From the NCBI GenBank assembly GCA_038323375.1, contig JBBQGV010000001.1:1-64000 (forward strand): DNA of 64,000 nt, read 5' to 3'. Below the pieces are notes generated by a model. The model was not told the DNA's origin. It worked only from the letters and a program-made list of their open reading frames with translations, and did not search any database. Position numbers and translations under genes: made by a program. The number at the start of each line of letters is the position of its first letter. Position 1 is the stretch's first letter. This stretch comes from JABWAJ01 sp038323375 (GTDB lineage Bacteria; Bacteroidota; Bacteroidia; Chitinophagales; Saprospiraceae). Below are positions 35,004 to 44,519 of the stretch, piece by piece.

Positions 35004-36020
35004 TCAATTGAACATTTTGAAACAGTTGCTGTAACGAGCCGCGCGCTTTTTGCGCTGCAAGGCACGGCTATCATCCAAGTTAATGGTAAGGGCTATTTCG
35101 TGGGTTCCTCCCGTGCCACCGGGAGCAGAAGCCAATTCGGAAAGGGTGATGTCGTAACTGTAACCCATGCGCAAAATGCCGTGGCGGAAACCCAGCATCA
35201 TGATGGCAGCATCGGCATTGCTAAGCGCATGGCGATACCAGAGGCCGCCATAGAATTTGCCGAAGCCTGCATAGGAACCAACATTCAATTGTCCGAACGG
35301 CCCTTGCTTGATAAACATGACATTCGGGGATATAAACGCGCCTTCATTTTGATTATTGCCCTGCCCTAACTCAAATTCCATCCCTGCGTGAACCGTCAGG
35401 CGCATCGGCGCGCCGGCATTCAGATTTTCGTTCAATTGAAGAAAATTTTCGTTCGGCGAGTTCAGGTGTTTTAAAGAAATCCCGCCATACATATTTTTAG
35501 CATAGATCAGCAAACCCGCAGAAATATCCACAGCCGTTCTGCTTAGCGATTCCGGGCGATCTTCGTTGGTTGGATCCGTTGGGCCGTTGATGGGGTCAAG
35601 TTGGTCGCCAAAAACCAATTTGTCCCAGTTGATCGAGGTCTGAATGAGCCCGGCTTCCACGCCAAATTTAAAAAACAGGTTGTCCGATGCCTGAAGGCGG
35701 TATCCGTAAACCGCACTAAAGCGGTTGGTCTTATATATTCCGTCTCCGGCATTATCGGCCATGACGATAACCCCGATTCCGCTGTTGAGCGATTCGAGGG
35801 TTTGTTCATACGTTGCCGCATAGGTGGAATAAGCATTTGGCCACGCCGACCATTGGTTGCGGTAGTTAAGGGTAAACCGTGGCGCTTCGGTTACGCCCGC
35901 AAACGCCGGGTTGACGTGCAGAGGCGCTGCAAAGAACTGACTAAAAACGGGATCCTGCGCATGCAGGCTCGTAAAAATGGCCAGTGCGCTTAGCAAAAAC
36001 AGAGGTAGTCGTTTTATCAT
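35004..36020 (-). CDS. PorP/SprF family type IX secretion membrane protein
   Basis: 338 residues from the ATG at 36020, which opens the signal peptide MIKRLPLFLLSALAIFTSLH (cut at AQ); the open frame extends 19 codons upstream without features. The mature start DPVFSQFFAAPLHVNPAFAG is the family hallmark, with a following FTLNYRNQWSAWPNAYSTYA. Later strands (IMMLGFRHGILRMGYSYDIT) match the barrel end. It lacks the tail of the copy at 15247. Its neighbours are gldJ downstream and the T9SS genes porU/porV across the divergent region, so it probably belongs to the core secretion locus. A PKD client is not next to it. Confidence 0.93.
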   Translation of the reverse strand: MIKRLPLFLLSALAIFTSLHAQDPVFSQFFAAPLHVNPAFAGVTEAPRFTLNYRNQWSAWPNAYSTYAATYEQTLESLNSGIGVIVMADNAGDGIYKTNRFSAVYGYRLQASDNLFFKFGVEAGLIQTSINWDKLVFGDQLDPINGPTDPTNEDRPESLSRTAVDISAGLLIYAKNMYGGISLKHLNSPNENFLQLNENLNAGAPMRLTVHAGMEFELGQGNNQNEGAFISPNVMFIKQGPFGQLNVGSYAGFGKFYGGLWYRHALSNADAAIMMLGFRHGILRMGYSYDITLSELASAPGGTGGTHEIALTINLDDSRALQRKKRAARYSNCFKMFN

Positions 36021-36217
36021 AGCCTTTAATAATGGTGTACGCATCAGCGAATATAGAGAACTTTCACAGTCCGGCATCCAAACCCTGGAAATTATGAGAC
36101 GTTTGTATGGTTTCAGACATTGTGAAAGATTGTTTTCTTAACGTACGCATCCCTCCGACTCCGCTCTGGGAGTGGCTCAGGAAAGCGACGTCAAATGAGC
36201 ACATTACACTTCAATTT

Positions 36218-36901
36218 TCAGCGCGTATTTTTCAAAAACGCCTGCATCACTTCGGCATTGGTTTGCGCATCAAATATAGCCTTTACCGAAATAGCAAACC
36301 CCCGCAACGAAACGCTCTCGATAGCATCGGTAATTGTGGCTTTTTTGTAAAGTTCATATTGATCCGGCTCGGTGGCAGACAACAGGTACTGCTCCACCGT
36401 TTTTTTCTTCGGGTCTACAATCCAGTATTCTGGTACCCGATGCGCAGCATAGTCGGCAAATTTGGTTTCAGTATCACACTTGTGGTTTTCTTTTCCCGGC
36501 GACAATACTTCCACAACCATATCTGGAATAGGGTAAACATTCATGCCCGGTTCAAAGCGATCAGCCACCTCTTTTCTCCAAAAGGCGATGTCCGGTTCAT
36601 AATCATTGCGGCTCATACCGACTAAGGCTTTTTCTACACGCACTTTGCCAAGTTTATACAGATCGGCATGAAGGCTAATAATGCGATACAATTGCCCTGT
36701 TGCTTCGTTGTGATCGTCAGCCGCTGGCGAATGCATGAGAATGCTGCCGTTGATAAACTCGGCTTTCACATCCCCTGAAAGCCAGGAGCGGAACTCCGTG
36801 CGCCGTTTTTGCTCGTCATTTAACCGGGCGTGTAAACGATCCAGCAAAAGTGGCAGCGAAGGCATTTCCAATAAATTTTCTTCCACAGAAGATTCAAACA
36901 T
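36218..36901 (-). CDS. Uma2 (DUF820) family PD-(D/E)XK-like nuclease
   Basis: 227-residue protein of a family with a restriction-endonuclease-like fold, common in cyanobacteria and Bacteroidota; most members have no known role. Family features in order: VKAEFINGSILMHSPA, GKVRVEKALVGMSRNDYEPD with the catalytic aspartate, IPDMVVEVLSPG and YWIVDPKKKTVEQYLL. The PD-(D/E)XK residues appear present. It sits between the PorP-like gene and porU with a TAATTTTG -7-like box at 36918-36925. Nothing links it to secretion beyond position. Confidence 0.85.
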   Translation of the reverse strand: MFESSVEENLLEMPSLPLLLDRLHARLNDEQKRRTEFRSWLSGDVKAEFINGSILMHSPAADDHNEATGQLYRIISLHADLYKLGKVRVEKALVGMSRNDYEPDIAFWRKEVADRFEPGMNVYPIPDMVVEVLSPGKENHKCDTETKFADYAAHRVPEYWIVDPKKKTVEQYLLSATEPDQYELYKKATITDAIESVSLRGFAISVKAIFDAQTNAEVMQAFLKNTR

Positions 36902-37128
36902 AAACGATCGTTTCCTACAAAATTAAGCAATTTTAGAAATGATGGCGGAGCAATTTTCAATCTACAGAGACCTTGCGATCCATACGAATCACAAAGAAAG
37001 TCTGCCACACGACTTATCAACGTTCATTGCATCTGTTAACAAGGCAATACTGCAAAAACCATATCGTTTTGCTAACGGTTAAGCAAAATTCGGAGACATC
37101 CTCTCGATTTTATAAATGCCACAACATT

Positions 37129-40100
37129 ATGAAGCAACAACTTACTACGGCACTCCTGTTATGCGCCGGTCTATTCACCCTGACAGGAAATGCGCAAACT
37201 ATCCTCCGCGAACAATTTGTCTGGAAAATAGAACCCATCGTTTTCCAGGTTGGCGAAGACACCTACGAACGCTGGCGTTTCGAAGGCGGATCTAACAGTG
37301 ATGAGCGGCCAAGTCTGCCTTTTTTAGTGCGCACATTCCCGGTACCCTCCAACGGCACCTTGCGCGTAGAGGTCGTTAGTGCCTCTTTTGAACCCTTCGA
37401 GCGCAGGCCTTCCCCGGACGATGTTTTTTTGGGCGCGCAGCTCAATTTTGAAACCGTTGTAGAACGCGACCGGAATAAATTTTCCGGAAGGCTCAGCTTT
37501 GTTCCCATCATCAAAAACGGCGACCGCTATGAACGCCTGACCGCTGTGCAATTGCGGGTGGTGCATGTCCCTTCCGTTGATAATCTTGCGTGGCGGGGCC
37601 CAACCGGAACGGAAACTTCAGCACTGAGCGACGGGGATATTTATCAGTTTACGGTTGCAAACCGGGGACTTTTCAGACTTACCTATGACTTTTTGAAGAA
37701 TTCGCTCAAAATCGCCAACCTCGACAATATTGATCCCCGAACCATAAAGATCTATGGCAATGGCGCCGGGATGGTGCCGGCGTATTCCCAAGACGACAGG
37801 CAAGACGACTTGGTCGAAAACCATATCCAGGTTGTTGGTGAGGAAGACGGTAAATTTAATTCCGGCGATTACATCCTGATTTATTCGGATGGCCTGAACA
37901 AGTGGCGATACGAAGCCACTGCCGGTGAATTCACTAGGGAAAAACACCTGTACGACACCCAAATATCTTATTTTCTGAAAATCAGTGCAGGAAACGGCCT
38001 GCGCATTGCCAGCCAAAGTTCGCTCGGCAGCACCGCTTACACCTCTACATCCTTTGACGATTATGCCCGTCTGGAAGAAGACAAACGCAACCTGCTTCAT
38101 GAGTGGACCAACCAGGCGCAAGGCTCCGGTCAGAAATGGTATGGAGACAAACTGAAGGTATCGCGCGAACTGCGCTACGACAAGCTTTTCTCTTTTCCAA
38201 ATATAGATGCTGCAACGCCTGTAAAAATCAGGGCAGAAATGGCGCTTCGGGCCAGAGCAAGTTCGCGGTTTACGTTGATAATCAATAGCCAAAGCTTTCA
38301 AAGCTCCCTTGCCAACAGCGTTTCCAGTTCCTTTTCAGGAATCAATTTTAACCTGAACCGCTATGCGAATATCGCAACCATTAATACTACAGCGACTTTC
38401 ACCCAAAGTGATTTTGACGCTTTAGTGAGTTACCCCCATCCGCAAAATCAGGATGATCAGAGCGAAGCCTGGTTGGATTATATTCAACTCAATGTGCGCC
38501 GGGCACTGAGCATGAATGGCAACCAAATGCTGTTCCGCGATGTGCAAACGACGGGCTTTCCGGATGCCACCTTCACGTTGTCGAACGCAGGCAACACGAT
38601 TGCAATCTGGGACATCACCGATCCGTTACGGCCCAAGCTTCAGGAAACGGTCATCAGTGGCACCCAGCTGAGTTTTGGCGTCGCGACACCAACTTTGCGG
38701 GAATTCATCGGTTTTAATACCAGCGCCGGTTTCCTCACCCCGGAAGCAGTGGGTAAAATTCTCAACCAAAACCTGCACGGCATTACCCGGGCAGATATGC
38801 TCATCATTTATCATCCTGATTTCGAGGCGGCAGCACAGCAATTGGCACAGCACCGCAACAGTCACAGCAACCTGACCGTAGCCATGGCACCAGTTGAGCA
38901 GGTATACAACGAGTTTTCTTCCGGTGCCCGCGACCTGGCAGCAATTCGCGATTTTGCTAAACTGATCTACGAACGCGACGAAAACTTTCGCTATTTGTTG
39001 CTGGTCGGCGACGGCTCTTTTGACGCGCGTAATGTCTACGAACTGGGTGGAAATTTCATCCCGGTGTTCGAGCGGGAAGCGCTTGATGCCCTGTCTGCGT
39101 TTCCAACAGACGATTATTACGCCATTTTTTATGGAACGAACCGCGATAACTTAGTTTTGGGTTCCCTCAACGTCGGGTTGGGCAGGTTGCCCGTTAAAAC
39201 GCCGGAGGAAGCCCAAGCTGTCGTTTCCAAAATTATTCAATACGACATCAACCCTGCTGCTTTTGGCGACTGGCGCAACCAATTAGTCTTCATCGGCGAC
39301 GACGAGGACAGCAATCAACACATGGGCGATGCGGATGAAATTGCCAATAAAATCAAAAACAGCTTTCCTTATTTCAACATCAATAAACTGTATTTAGATG
39401 CTTTCCCACAGGTCAATACGCTTGGCGGCAACCGCGTTCCCGCGCTGACAGAAGCCATCAATAAGGCCATTTTTAAAGGTGCCTTAGTGATGACTTACCT
39501 CGGGCACGGCGGTCCGAAAGGTTGGGCACAGGAACGCATCCTAAGCATTTCGGACATTACCGCCTGGGATAACGACCAAAGAACGCCGTTGCTGGTGACG
39601 GCGACCTGTACTTTTGCAGGTTTCGACGACCCGGCTTTTGTTACGGCGGGCGAAGAAGTCATTTTGAATCCGAAAGGTGGCGCTATGGCTTTAATGACGA
39701 CGACCCGCGCTGTGTTTGCCAATTCCAATGCCGACCTCACCGAAAAAGCCCTGTTCCGGCTATTCCAGCTGGTGGATGGCCACACGGCTTCTTTGGGAGA
39801 AGCCATGCGCCTTTCCAAAAACACCTTCACCGGAGAGAGTAGCGTAGTCAATGCCCGAAAATTTGCCTTGTTGGGCGACCCCGCCCAGCAGATCGCGCTG
39901 CCTGAATTTCAGGTTGCCACGACTTTTATTGACGAACACGATGTATCAGACAACCAATTGGATACGCTCAGGGCTCTGCAAAGGGTTACCGTTAAAGGCG
40001 TGGTGACGGATGCAGCGGGACAAGTGCTTCCGGATTTTAATGGCACGGTTTTTCCTACTGTTTACGACAAAGCGCAGAACATTACGACGCTTGGCCAGGA

Positions 40101-41016
40101 TGCCGGGAGTATCGTGCGCGCTTTCAGCCTTCAAAAAAATGTGCTTTTCAAAGGCCGGGCTACGGTGCTGAACGGGCAATTTATGTTCACCTTTGTGGTT
40201 CCGAAAGACATCAATTACCAGTATGGCCGGGGTCGGATCAGCTATTATGCAGCGGATACCGACGCGCAAAAGGACGCCAGTGGTTTTTACGACCGCATCG
40301 TTATCGGCGGCACTTCCCCCGGCGCGCTTGCAGATGATCAGGGACCGGTTGTTGAAGTATTTATGAATACCGAAGATTTTGTATTCGGCGGCATTACCAA
40401 CGACAAACCGGTGCTTTTAGCCAAACTCCAGGACGACAACGGCATCAATGTCGTTGGCAACAGCATTGGCCACGATCTGGATGGTGTTTTGGACAACAAT
40501 ACTCAAAATACTTACCTGCTCAACGATTTCTACGAAGCCGAACTCGACGATTATACCCGTGGAACAGTCCGCTACCCTCTCGCAAAATTAGCCGAAGGTC
40601 GCCATACCATGCGGGTTAAAGCCTGGGATGTCGCCAATAATTCGGCAGAGGGGTATACTGAATTCATTGTAGCCAATTCTGAAAAAATTGCATTGGAACA
40701 CGTTCTGAACTACCCCAATCCGTTCACCGACCGCACCTGTTTCCAGTTCGACCACAATATGGCTGGCCAGGAATTAGACGTACTGATTCAGATTTATACC
40801 ATTTCCGGAAGGCTCATCAAAAGCCTTGAACAAACGATGATCTCGGATGGTGCCATGCGACTCGGCGACTGTATTGAATGGGATGGTCGGGACGATTATG
40901 GCGACCGGCTTGCGCGTGGCGTCTACCTCTATAAGGTGAAGGTGCGCAGCCGTTTGACGGCGAACAACACCCTAAACGGCGAAAGTGACTTTGAAAAATT
41001 GGTGATCCTAAAATAA
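37129..41016 (+). CDS. porU: Type IX secretion sortase PorU (C25 peptidase)
   Basis: 1295 residues from the ATG at 37129, which opens the signal peptide MKQQLTTALLLCAGLF (cut at NAQ); an extended upstream open frame has none. PorU cleaves the C-terminal sorting domains of T9SS cargo and attaches the cargo to surface lipopolysaccharide. The gingipain-like catalytic domain spans about 560-890. MTYLGHGGPKGWAQE gives the catalytic His 793 and LLVTATCTFAGFDDP the catalytic Cys 827. The C-terminal region (LNYPNPFTDRTCFQFDHN, SGRLIKSLEQ) is a type A-like sorting domain. Its length matches PorU. porV starts 168 bases downstream. Confidence 0.96.
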   Translation: MKQQLTTALLLCAGLFTLTGNAQTILREQFVWKIEPIVFQVGEDTYERWRFEGGSNSDERPSLPFLVRTFPVPSNGTLRVEVVSASFEPFERRPSPDDVFLGAQLNFETVVERDRNKFSGRLSFVPIIKNGDRYERLTAVQLRVVHVPSVDNLAWRGPTGTETSALSDGDIYQFTVANRGLFRLTYDFLKNSLKIANLDNIDPRTIKIYGNGAGMVPAYSQDDRQDDLVENHIQVVGEEDGKFNSGDYILIYSDGLNKWRYEATAGEFTREKHLYDTQISYFLKISAGNGLRIASQSSLGSTAYTSTSFDDYARLEEDKRNLLHEWTNQAQGSGQKWYGDKLKVSRELRYDKLFSFPNIDAATPVKIRAEMALRARASSRFTLIINSQSFQSSLANSVSSSFSGINFNLNRYANIATINTTATFTQSDFDALVSYPHPQNQDDQSEAWLDYIQLNVRRALSMNGNQMLFRDVQTTGFPDATFTLSNAGNTIAIWDITDPLRPKLQETVISGTQLSFGVATPTLREFIGFNTSAGFLTPEAVGKILNQNLHGITRADMLIIYHPDFEAAAQQLAQHRNSHSNLTVAMAPVEQVYNEFSSGARDLAAIRDFAKLIYERDENFRYLLLVGDGSFDARNVYELGGNFIPVFEREALDALSAFPTDDYYAIFYGTNRDNLVLGSLNVGLGRLPVKTPEEAQAVVSKIIQYDINPAAFGDWRNQLVFIGDDEDSNQHMGDADEIANKIKNSFPYFNINKLYLDAFPQVNTLGGNRVPALTEAINKAIFKGALVMTYLGHGGPKGWAQERILSISDITAWDNDQRTPLLVTATCTFAGFDDPAFVTAGEEVILNPKGGAMALMTTTRAVFANSNADLTEKALFRLFQLVDGHTASLGEAMRLSKNTFTGESSVVNARKFALLGDPAQQIALPEFQVATTFIDEHDVSDNQLDTLRALQRVTVKGVVTDAAGQVLPDFNGTVFPTVYDKAQNITTLGQDAGSIVRAFSLQKNVLFKGRATVLNGQFMFTFVVPKDINYQYGRGRISYYAADTDAQKDASGFYDRIVIGGTSPGALADDQGPVVEVFMNTEDFVFGGITNDKPVLLAKLQDDNGINVVGNSIGHDLDGVLDNNTQNTYLLNDFYEAELDDYTRGTVRYPLAKLAEGRHTMRVKAWDVANNSAEGYTEFIVANSEKIALEHVLNYPNPFTDRTCFQFDHNMAGQELDVLIQIYTISGRLIKSLEQTMISDGAMRLGDCIEWDGRDDYGDRLARGVYLYKVKVRSRLTANNTLNGESDFEKLVILK

Positions 41017-41184
41017 CAAATAAGCAAAATTTTGATCCCCCTGAAATAAATCAACTACTTTCGACGTAAAGAATGCGGTATGTTTTTTGATCAGAAAGGT
41101 CGTTTGACCCCATTCACTGAAACATTTCAGCGCTAAGCGCGTACCATCTTGTAATTTTTTGTCTAAACTCACAAAGTATATCTC

Positions 41185-42402
41185 ATGAAGAGCTGGTTAC
41201 TCAAAGTTGCTATATCAGCAGTATTCGCAGGAGCGTTTTCAATAGCTTCCTACGCGCAGTGTTATGAAGGCCCGGATGGCAATTTATATAATTTGGATGG
41301 CACTCCGTGTACCAATACGGTCGTAACGGCAGTTCCATTCCTGCGCATTGTCTCTGACGCGCGTTCAGGCGCGATGGGCGATGTCGGCATCGGTGTGTCC
41401 GCCGATCCCAACGCTATGCATTTCAATGCTTCCAAATTGGTTTTTGCCGAGCAGGAAGTCGGCGTTTCGGCTACCTACACGCCGTGGCTGCGTTCGCTCG
41501 GCCTTTCGGACGTCTATTTGGCGTACCTGACTGGCTATGTTAAATTAGACGAGTTTCAAACGCTGGGCATGAGCCTGCGGTATTTTTCGCTGGGCAGCAT
41601 CCAGTTTACGGATACGGAAGGCGAGGAATTGCTGATGGGACGTCCCAATGAATTTGAAGTCGCTTTCGCTTATGCGCGGAAACTGAGCGACAAACTCTCG
41701 GCAGGCATCACCGGTAAATTCATCTACTCCAACCTCGCCGCAGGTCAGCAGTTGGAAGGCGGCGAAACCATCGAAGCCGGCGTTGGCGGTGCAGCGGACA
41801 TCTCCTTCACCTACAAAACGCCCATCAAAACGCGAAATGGCGACTCTGATCTGACCATTGGTGTGGCATTCACAAATATTGGTTCGAAAATCACGTATAC
41901 CAAATCTATTGACCGGGATTTCATTCCGGCCAACTTCGGACTCGGCGCTGCGTGGACATTGAACCTCGACGATTTCAATACCCTTACGTTCGCCGGCGAC
42001 CTCAACAAACTGATGGTACCGACCCCCTGCCCTACCGGCACGAATTGCGACGTTGACCAGGATGGTCGCTTGGACTACAAACAGCAATCTTCGGTTTCCG
42101 GCATCTTTTCTTCTTTCAGCGATGCGCCGGAAGGATTCAACGAAGAGCTTCGCGAGTTGCAGTTCTCTTTAGGCGTTGAATACTGGTACGACAAGCAGTT
42201 TGCGGTGCGCGCCGGGTATTTTTACGAGCACGTACAAAAAGGCAACCGCAAGTTTTTTACGGTTGGTTTGGGCCTGAAATACAACATCTTCGGGATGAAC
42301 TTCTCTTACTTAGTACCAACTACTAACCAGCGCAACCCGCTCGATAACACGCTGCGGTTCTCGTTGTTGTTTGATTTTGGCGCATTCGAGTCGGACAACT
42401 AA
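41185..42402 (+). CDS. porV: Type IX secretion outer-membrane protein PorV (LptO)
   Basis: 405-residue outer-membrane beta-barrel shuttle that works with PorU and the Sov translocon to move cargo to the attachment complex. Its signal peptide ends in SIASYAQC; the family start RSGAMGDVGIGVSADPNAMH follows at about residue 53. GVSATYTPWLRSLGLSDVYL, the alternating strands in the centre and a C-terminal aromatic end (TLRFSLLFDFGAFE) are as expected. Strong terminator downstream. It follows porU and is probably co-transcribed or adjacent-regulated with it. Confidence 0.96.
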   Translation: MKSWLLKVAISAVFAGAFSIASYAQCYEGPDGNLYNLDGTPCTNTVVTAVPFLRIVSDARSGAMGDVGIGVSADPNAMHFNASKLVFAEQEVGVSATYTPWLRSLGLSDVYLAYLTGYVKLDEFQTLGMSLRYFSLGSIQFTDTEGEELLMGRPNEFEVAFAYARKLSDKLSAGITGKFIYSNLAAGQQLEGGETIEAGVGGAADISFTYKTPIKTRNGDSDLTIGVAFTNIGSKITYTKSIDRDFIPANFGLGAAWTLNLDDFNTLTFAGDLNKLMVPTPCPTGTNCDVDQDGRLDYKQQSSVSGIFSSFSDAPEGFNEELRELQFSLGVEYWYDKQFAVRAGYFYEHVQKGNRKFFTVGLGLKYNIFGMNFSYLVPTTNQRNPLDNTLRFSLLFDFGAFESDN

Positions 42403-42426
42403 TCATTCAGCATAAGTCTAAAAGAT

Positions 42427-42467
42427 AAGAGCCATCCCGAAAAGAATTGGGATGGCTCTTGTCGTTT
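42427..42467 (+). terminator. Intrinsic terminator after porV
   Basis: AAGAGCCATCCC (42427-42438) pairs perfectly with GGGATGGCTCTT (42449-42460) around a ten-base loop, followed by GTCGTTTTTTT. It lies about 25 bases after the porV stop. Confidence 0.88.
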
Positions 42468-42517
42468 TTTTCTGATCTTTGTGACCGAAAAAAGCAGCGA
42501 ATTCCTACTCATCCGGG

Positions 42518-43258
42518 ATGAAAAAACAAACGCAACATACCACGCTCTCCGTCCACCATGCCATCGTTCCGGTGAAAATCATCCGGGAACGAAGACCGAA
42601 CGTGCGCGCAGCCATCGGGAAAACCGGAGCAACGCTGCGGATGCCGACGCTGACTTCTATTTCTGAAGAACGGAAACACCTGAAGTGGCTGCACGAGTGG
42701 CTACACGAACGGCTGGCCCAGCGGGCACCATTAGCACAGCGCTTTACGCCAAAAACATTCTCCGACGGGGAGGCGTTGCAAGTAGGCGAACGCAATTACA
42801 CCCTAAAAGTCGTTTACGAAGATCGCAAAACGCATACGGCGCGGCTACAAAACGGGGTCATCCACCTGCGGCTTAGTCCGATAGAAAGCGGCATAGATTT
42901 AGAGAAATCCATCAAACAATTGCTGAGCCGGGTAGTAGCGCAGGATTTTTTGCCCGAAATCGAGCGCCGGGTTGACGAGTGGAACGACCGTTTTTTTCAA
43001 AAAGAAATCAGCGGCGTGCAAATGCGCTACAACCAGTCGAACTGGGGCAGTTGCAGCCGCACCGGTTTCATCCGGTTGTCCACCCGCTTGCTGTTTACGC
43101 CGCCGCAGGTGATAGATTATGTCATCGTTCACGAGCTGGCCCATTTGGTTGAATTCAACCATTCTGCAAATTTCTGGGCGGTGGTGGCTAAGGCGATTCC
43201 GGATTATAAACAGGTGGTGAAGTGGTTGAAGGCACACGGGGAAAGCTGTGACTTTTAA
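42518..43258 (+). CDS. YgjP-type (DUF45) M48-like metallopeptidase
   Basis: 246 residues. The DUF45/YgjP family contains zinc-binding proteins related to M48 and SprT; the E. coli member has been reported as a UTP pyrophosphatase. Here HELAHLVEFNH at 205-215 gives the zinc ligands His 205, His 209 and the catalytic Glu 206, with WGSCSRTGFIRLSTRLLFTP before it and the terminal KQVVKWLKAHGESCDF. The first 55 residues are basic and low in conservation. No operon partner is visible. Its relation to the T9SS genes seems only positional. Confidence 0.9.
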   Translation: MKKQTQHTTLSVHHAIVPVKIIRERRPNVRAAIGKTGATLRMPTLTSISEERKHLKWLHEWLHERLAQRAPLAQRFTPKTFSDGEALQVGERNYTLKVVYEDRKTHTARLQNGVIHLRLSPIESGIDLEKSIKQLLSRVVAQDFLPEIERRVDEWNDRFFQKEISGVQMRYNQSNWGSCSRTGFIRLSTRLLFTPPQVIDYVIVHELAHLVEFNHSANFWAVVAKAIPDYKQVVKWLKAHGESCDF

Positions 43259-43390
43259 CTTTCTTTGCTAATATCGTAGGGATATTTTTTCCAACTGGCA
43301 CCAAACCTCACACCCCCCACAGTACTCCTCTGACATAGATGATGCGGAGGTTGGTCACAAGCGGGCTGGCTTTCGTCAGCACGTTCCAGC

Positions 43391-43471
43391 ATTGTACCGT
43401 TGAACTCCAGTTCAGCGGAAAATCACACTGCCGTAAACAACAACGCCGAATCGGAGTTCGGCGGTACAACG
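43391..43471. repeat. Inverted pair of covarying palindromes
   Basis: CGTTGAACTCCAGTTCAGCG (43398-43417) and CGCCGAATCGGAGTTCGGCG (43444-43463) are both self-complementary, and each is flanked by TGTACC/GGTACA in opposite orientation. The right copy is the reverse complement of the left with several paired stem changes. The region 43259-43611 contains no gene I can support. Confidence 0.7.
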
Positions 43472-43645
43472 TCGCCGCTCCTCTTCCGTGATTAGGCGAG
43501 AGGAACTATCCCATAATTTTAGATGAAAACGGCCTTTGCGCAACTGGGATGGTCTAGTTTTTCCGGACACAAAACACGCTTAAATTTGTGTTGCGATGAA
43601 AAGAAAAGTAACTATCCAGCCGCTTTGAAATGCTTTTTGCCATAC

Positions 43646-43817
43646 GACCTCAGAGAGGTCAGAGGTTTGTAGAAATGTAGCATTTCAATGTTTTCCCGAC
43701 CTCGGAGAGGTCGAAGGTTTGCAGAAAATAGCGTGGAAACAAACGTTCGACCTCTCCAAGGTCGGGAATTAAGGTCAACCCGATGCATTTCTACAAACCT
43801 TTGACCTCTCCGAGGTC
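43646..43817. repeat. Array of four GACCTC palindromes
   Basis: Four 15-base palindromes of the type GACCTC(A/G)GAGAGGTC sit at 43646, 43698, 43749 and 43803, 51-54 bases apart. The first two are in one orientation and the last two in the other. GGTTTGTAGAAATG (43664) has its reverse complement CATTTCTACAAACC at 43785, so the whole array is itself a large inverted repeat. It overlies the collapsed partner gene. Confidence 0.85.
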
Positions 43818-43825
43818 GAAAATTA

Positions 43826-44004
43826 TAAGTATTTGGAATCCGATTATCGTCATCAACAATTCCGATGGCCAAACTACCTTTGAAATGAACCTCCATGGAT
43901 TTGGCAACTTCATTGATATTGGGCTGATGATTGGCTTTGAACCCCGAAACTTCTGCCAGTAAGGTATCAGCATGGCACTCAGGCAATATCCTCGGCTCCT
44001 TCAT
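43826..44004 (-). pseudogene. Truncated partner of an AAA ATPase
   Basis: About 60 residues start with MKEPRILPECHADTLLAEVS and contain AIGIVDDDNRIPNTY. This resembles, from memory, the N-terminus of small toprim-like proteins found next to AAA/OLD-type ATPases, where ECxADxxLV and GLVDEDP occur. After IPNTY the frame runs into the palindrome array and codes only low-complexity RPRRGQRF-type sequence. The start overlaps the ATPase end by 26 bases. I read it as broken by repeat insertion. Confidence 0.5.
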
Positions 44005-44488
44005 TCACAACGGCTCCTTTTTCCTGGTAACGGGTTCGGTTTACCCCGGTACTTAAAGCCGTAAGGACAACGGCTCCCGGAGCATCTGCATAAGCTGTGT
44101 TTGCACTATCAAGTGCCATGTCTATACCACGCGAAGTAATTAACTCCTGAACCACCGCTTCATTTTGCCCAAATACAAGCTCATATTGCTGTTTTTCATC
44201 GGCATAAAGCATACGGGCGCACCCAACGCCTTTCGCATTGACTTCGATCGGATTTCGTGTGTTTTGGTCGTAAAAAAGATTGCGAAGGTTTTCATAACGA
44301 ATAAAAGCAGAAAGAAGAGGCGCTTCTGGCTTGCTGTATTCAGCACCCAGCAGAGATAGCGCTTCCAAAATATTAGACTTACCAACATTGGGGCTGCCGA
44401 CTACAATATTGATTTTGCCACACGACAAATTCAACTGCCGGATAGACTTGAAATTCTTGATTTCCAAATTCTTTATGAACCTGCTCAT
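43979..44488 (-). pseudogene. N-terminal remnant of an AAA/OLD-type ATPase
   Basis: 169 residues from the ATG at 44488 against the roughly 350-450 of complete relatives. The beginning is convincing: IKNLEIKNFKSIRQLNLSCGKIN, Walker A GSPNVGKSN, and a glutamine-containing strand. Walker B, the signature and the sensor regions are missing, and the chain stops after GAVVNEGAEDIA. With the truncated partner immediately downstream, this looks like the left-over of an ATPase-partner (possibly defence) pair. It might still be a small functional protein, but I would not assume so. Confidence 0.6.
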
Positions 44489-44519
44489 CGGCCAATTTTT
44501 TTTCAAAAATACAAAAAAA

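Noticed and set aside
43612..43825. The C-terminal part of the open frame after the ATPase partner
   Set aside because: It codes RPRRGQRF-type low complexity from the palindrome array rather than a real domain.
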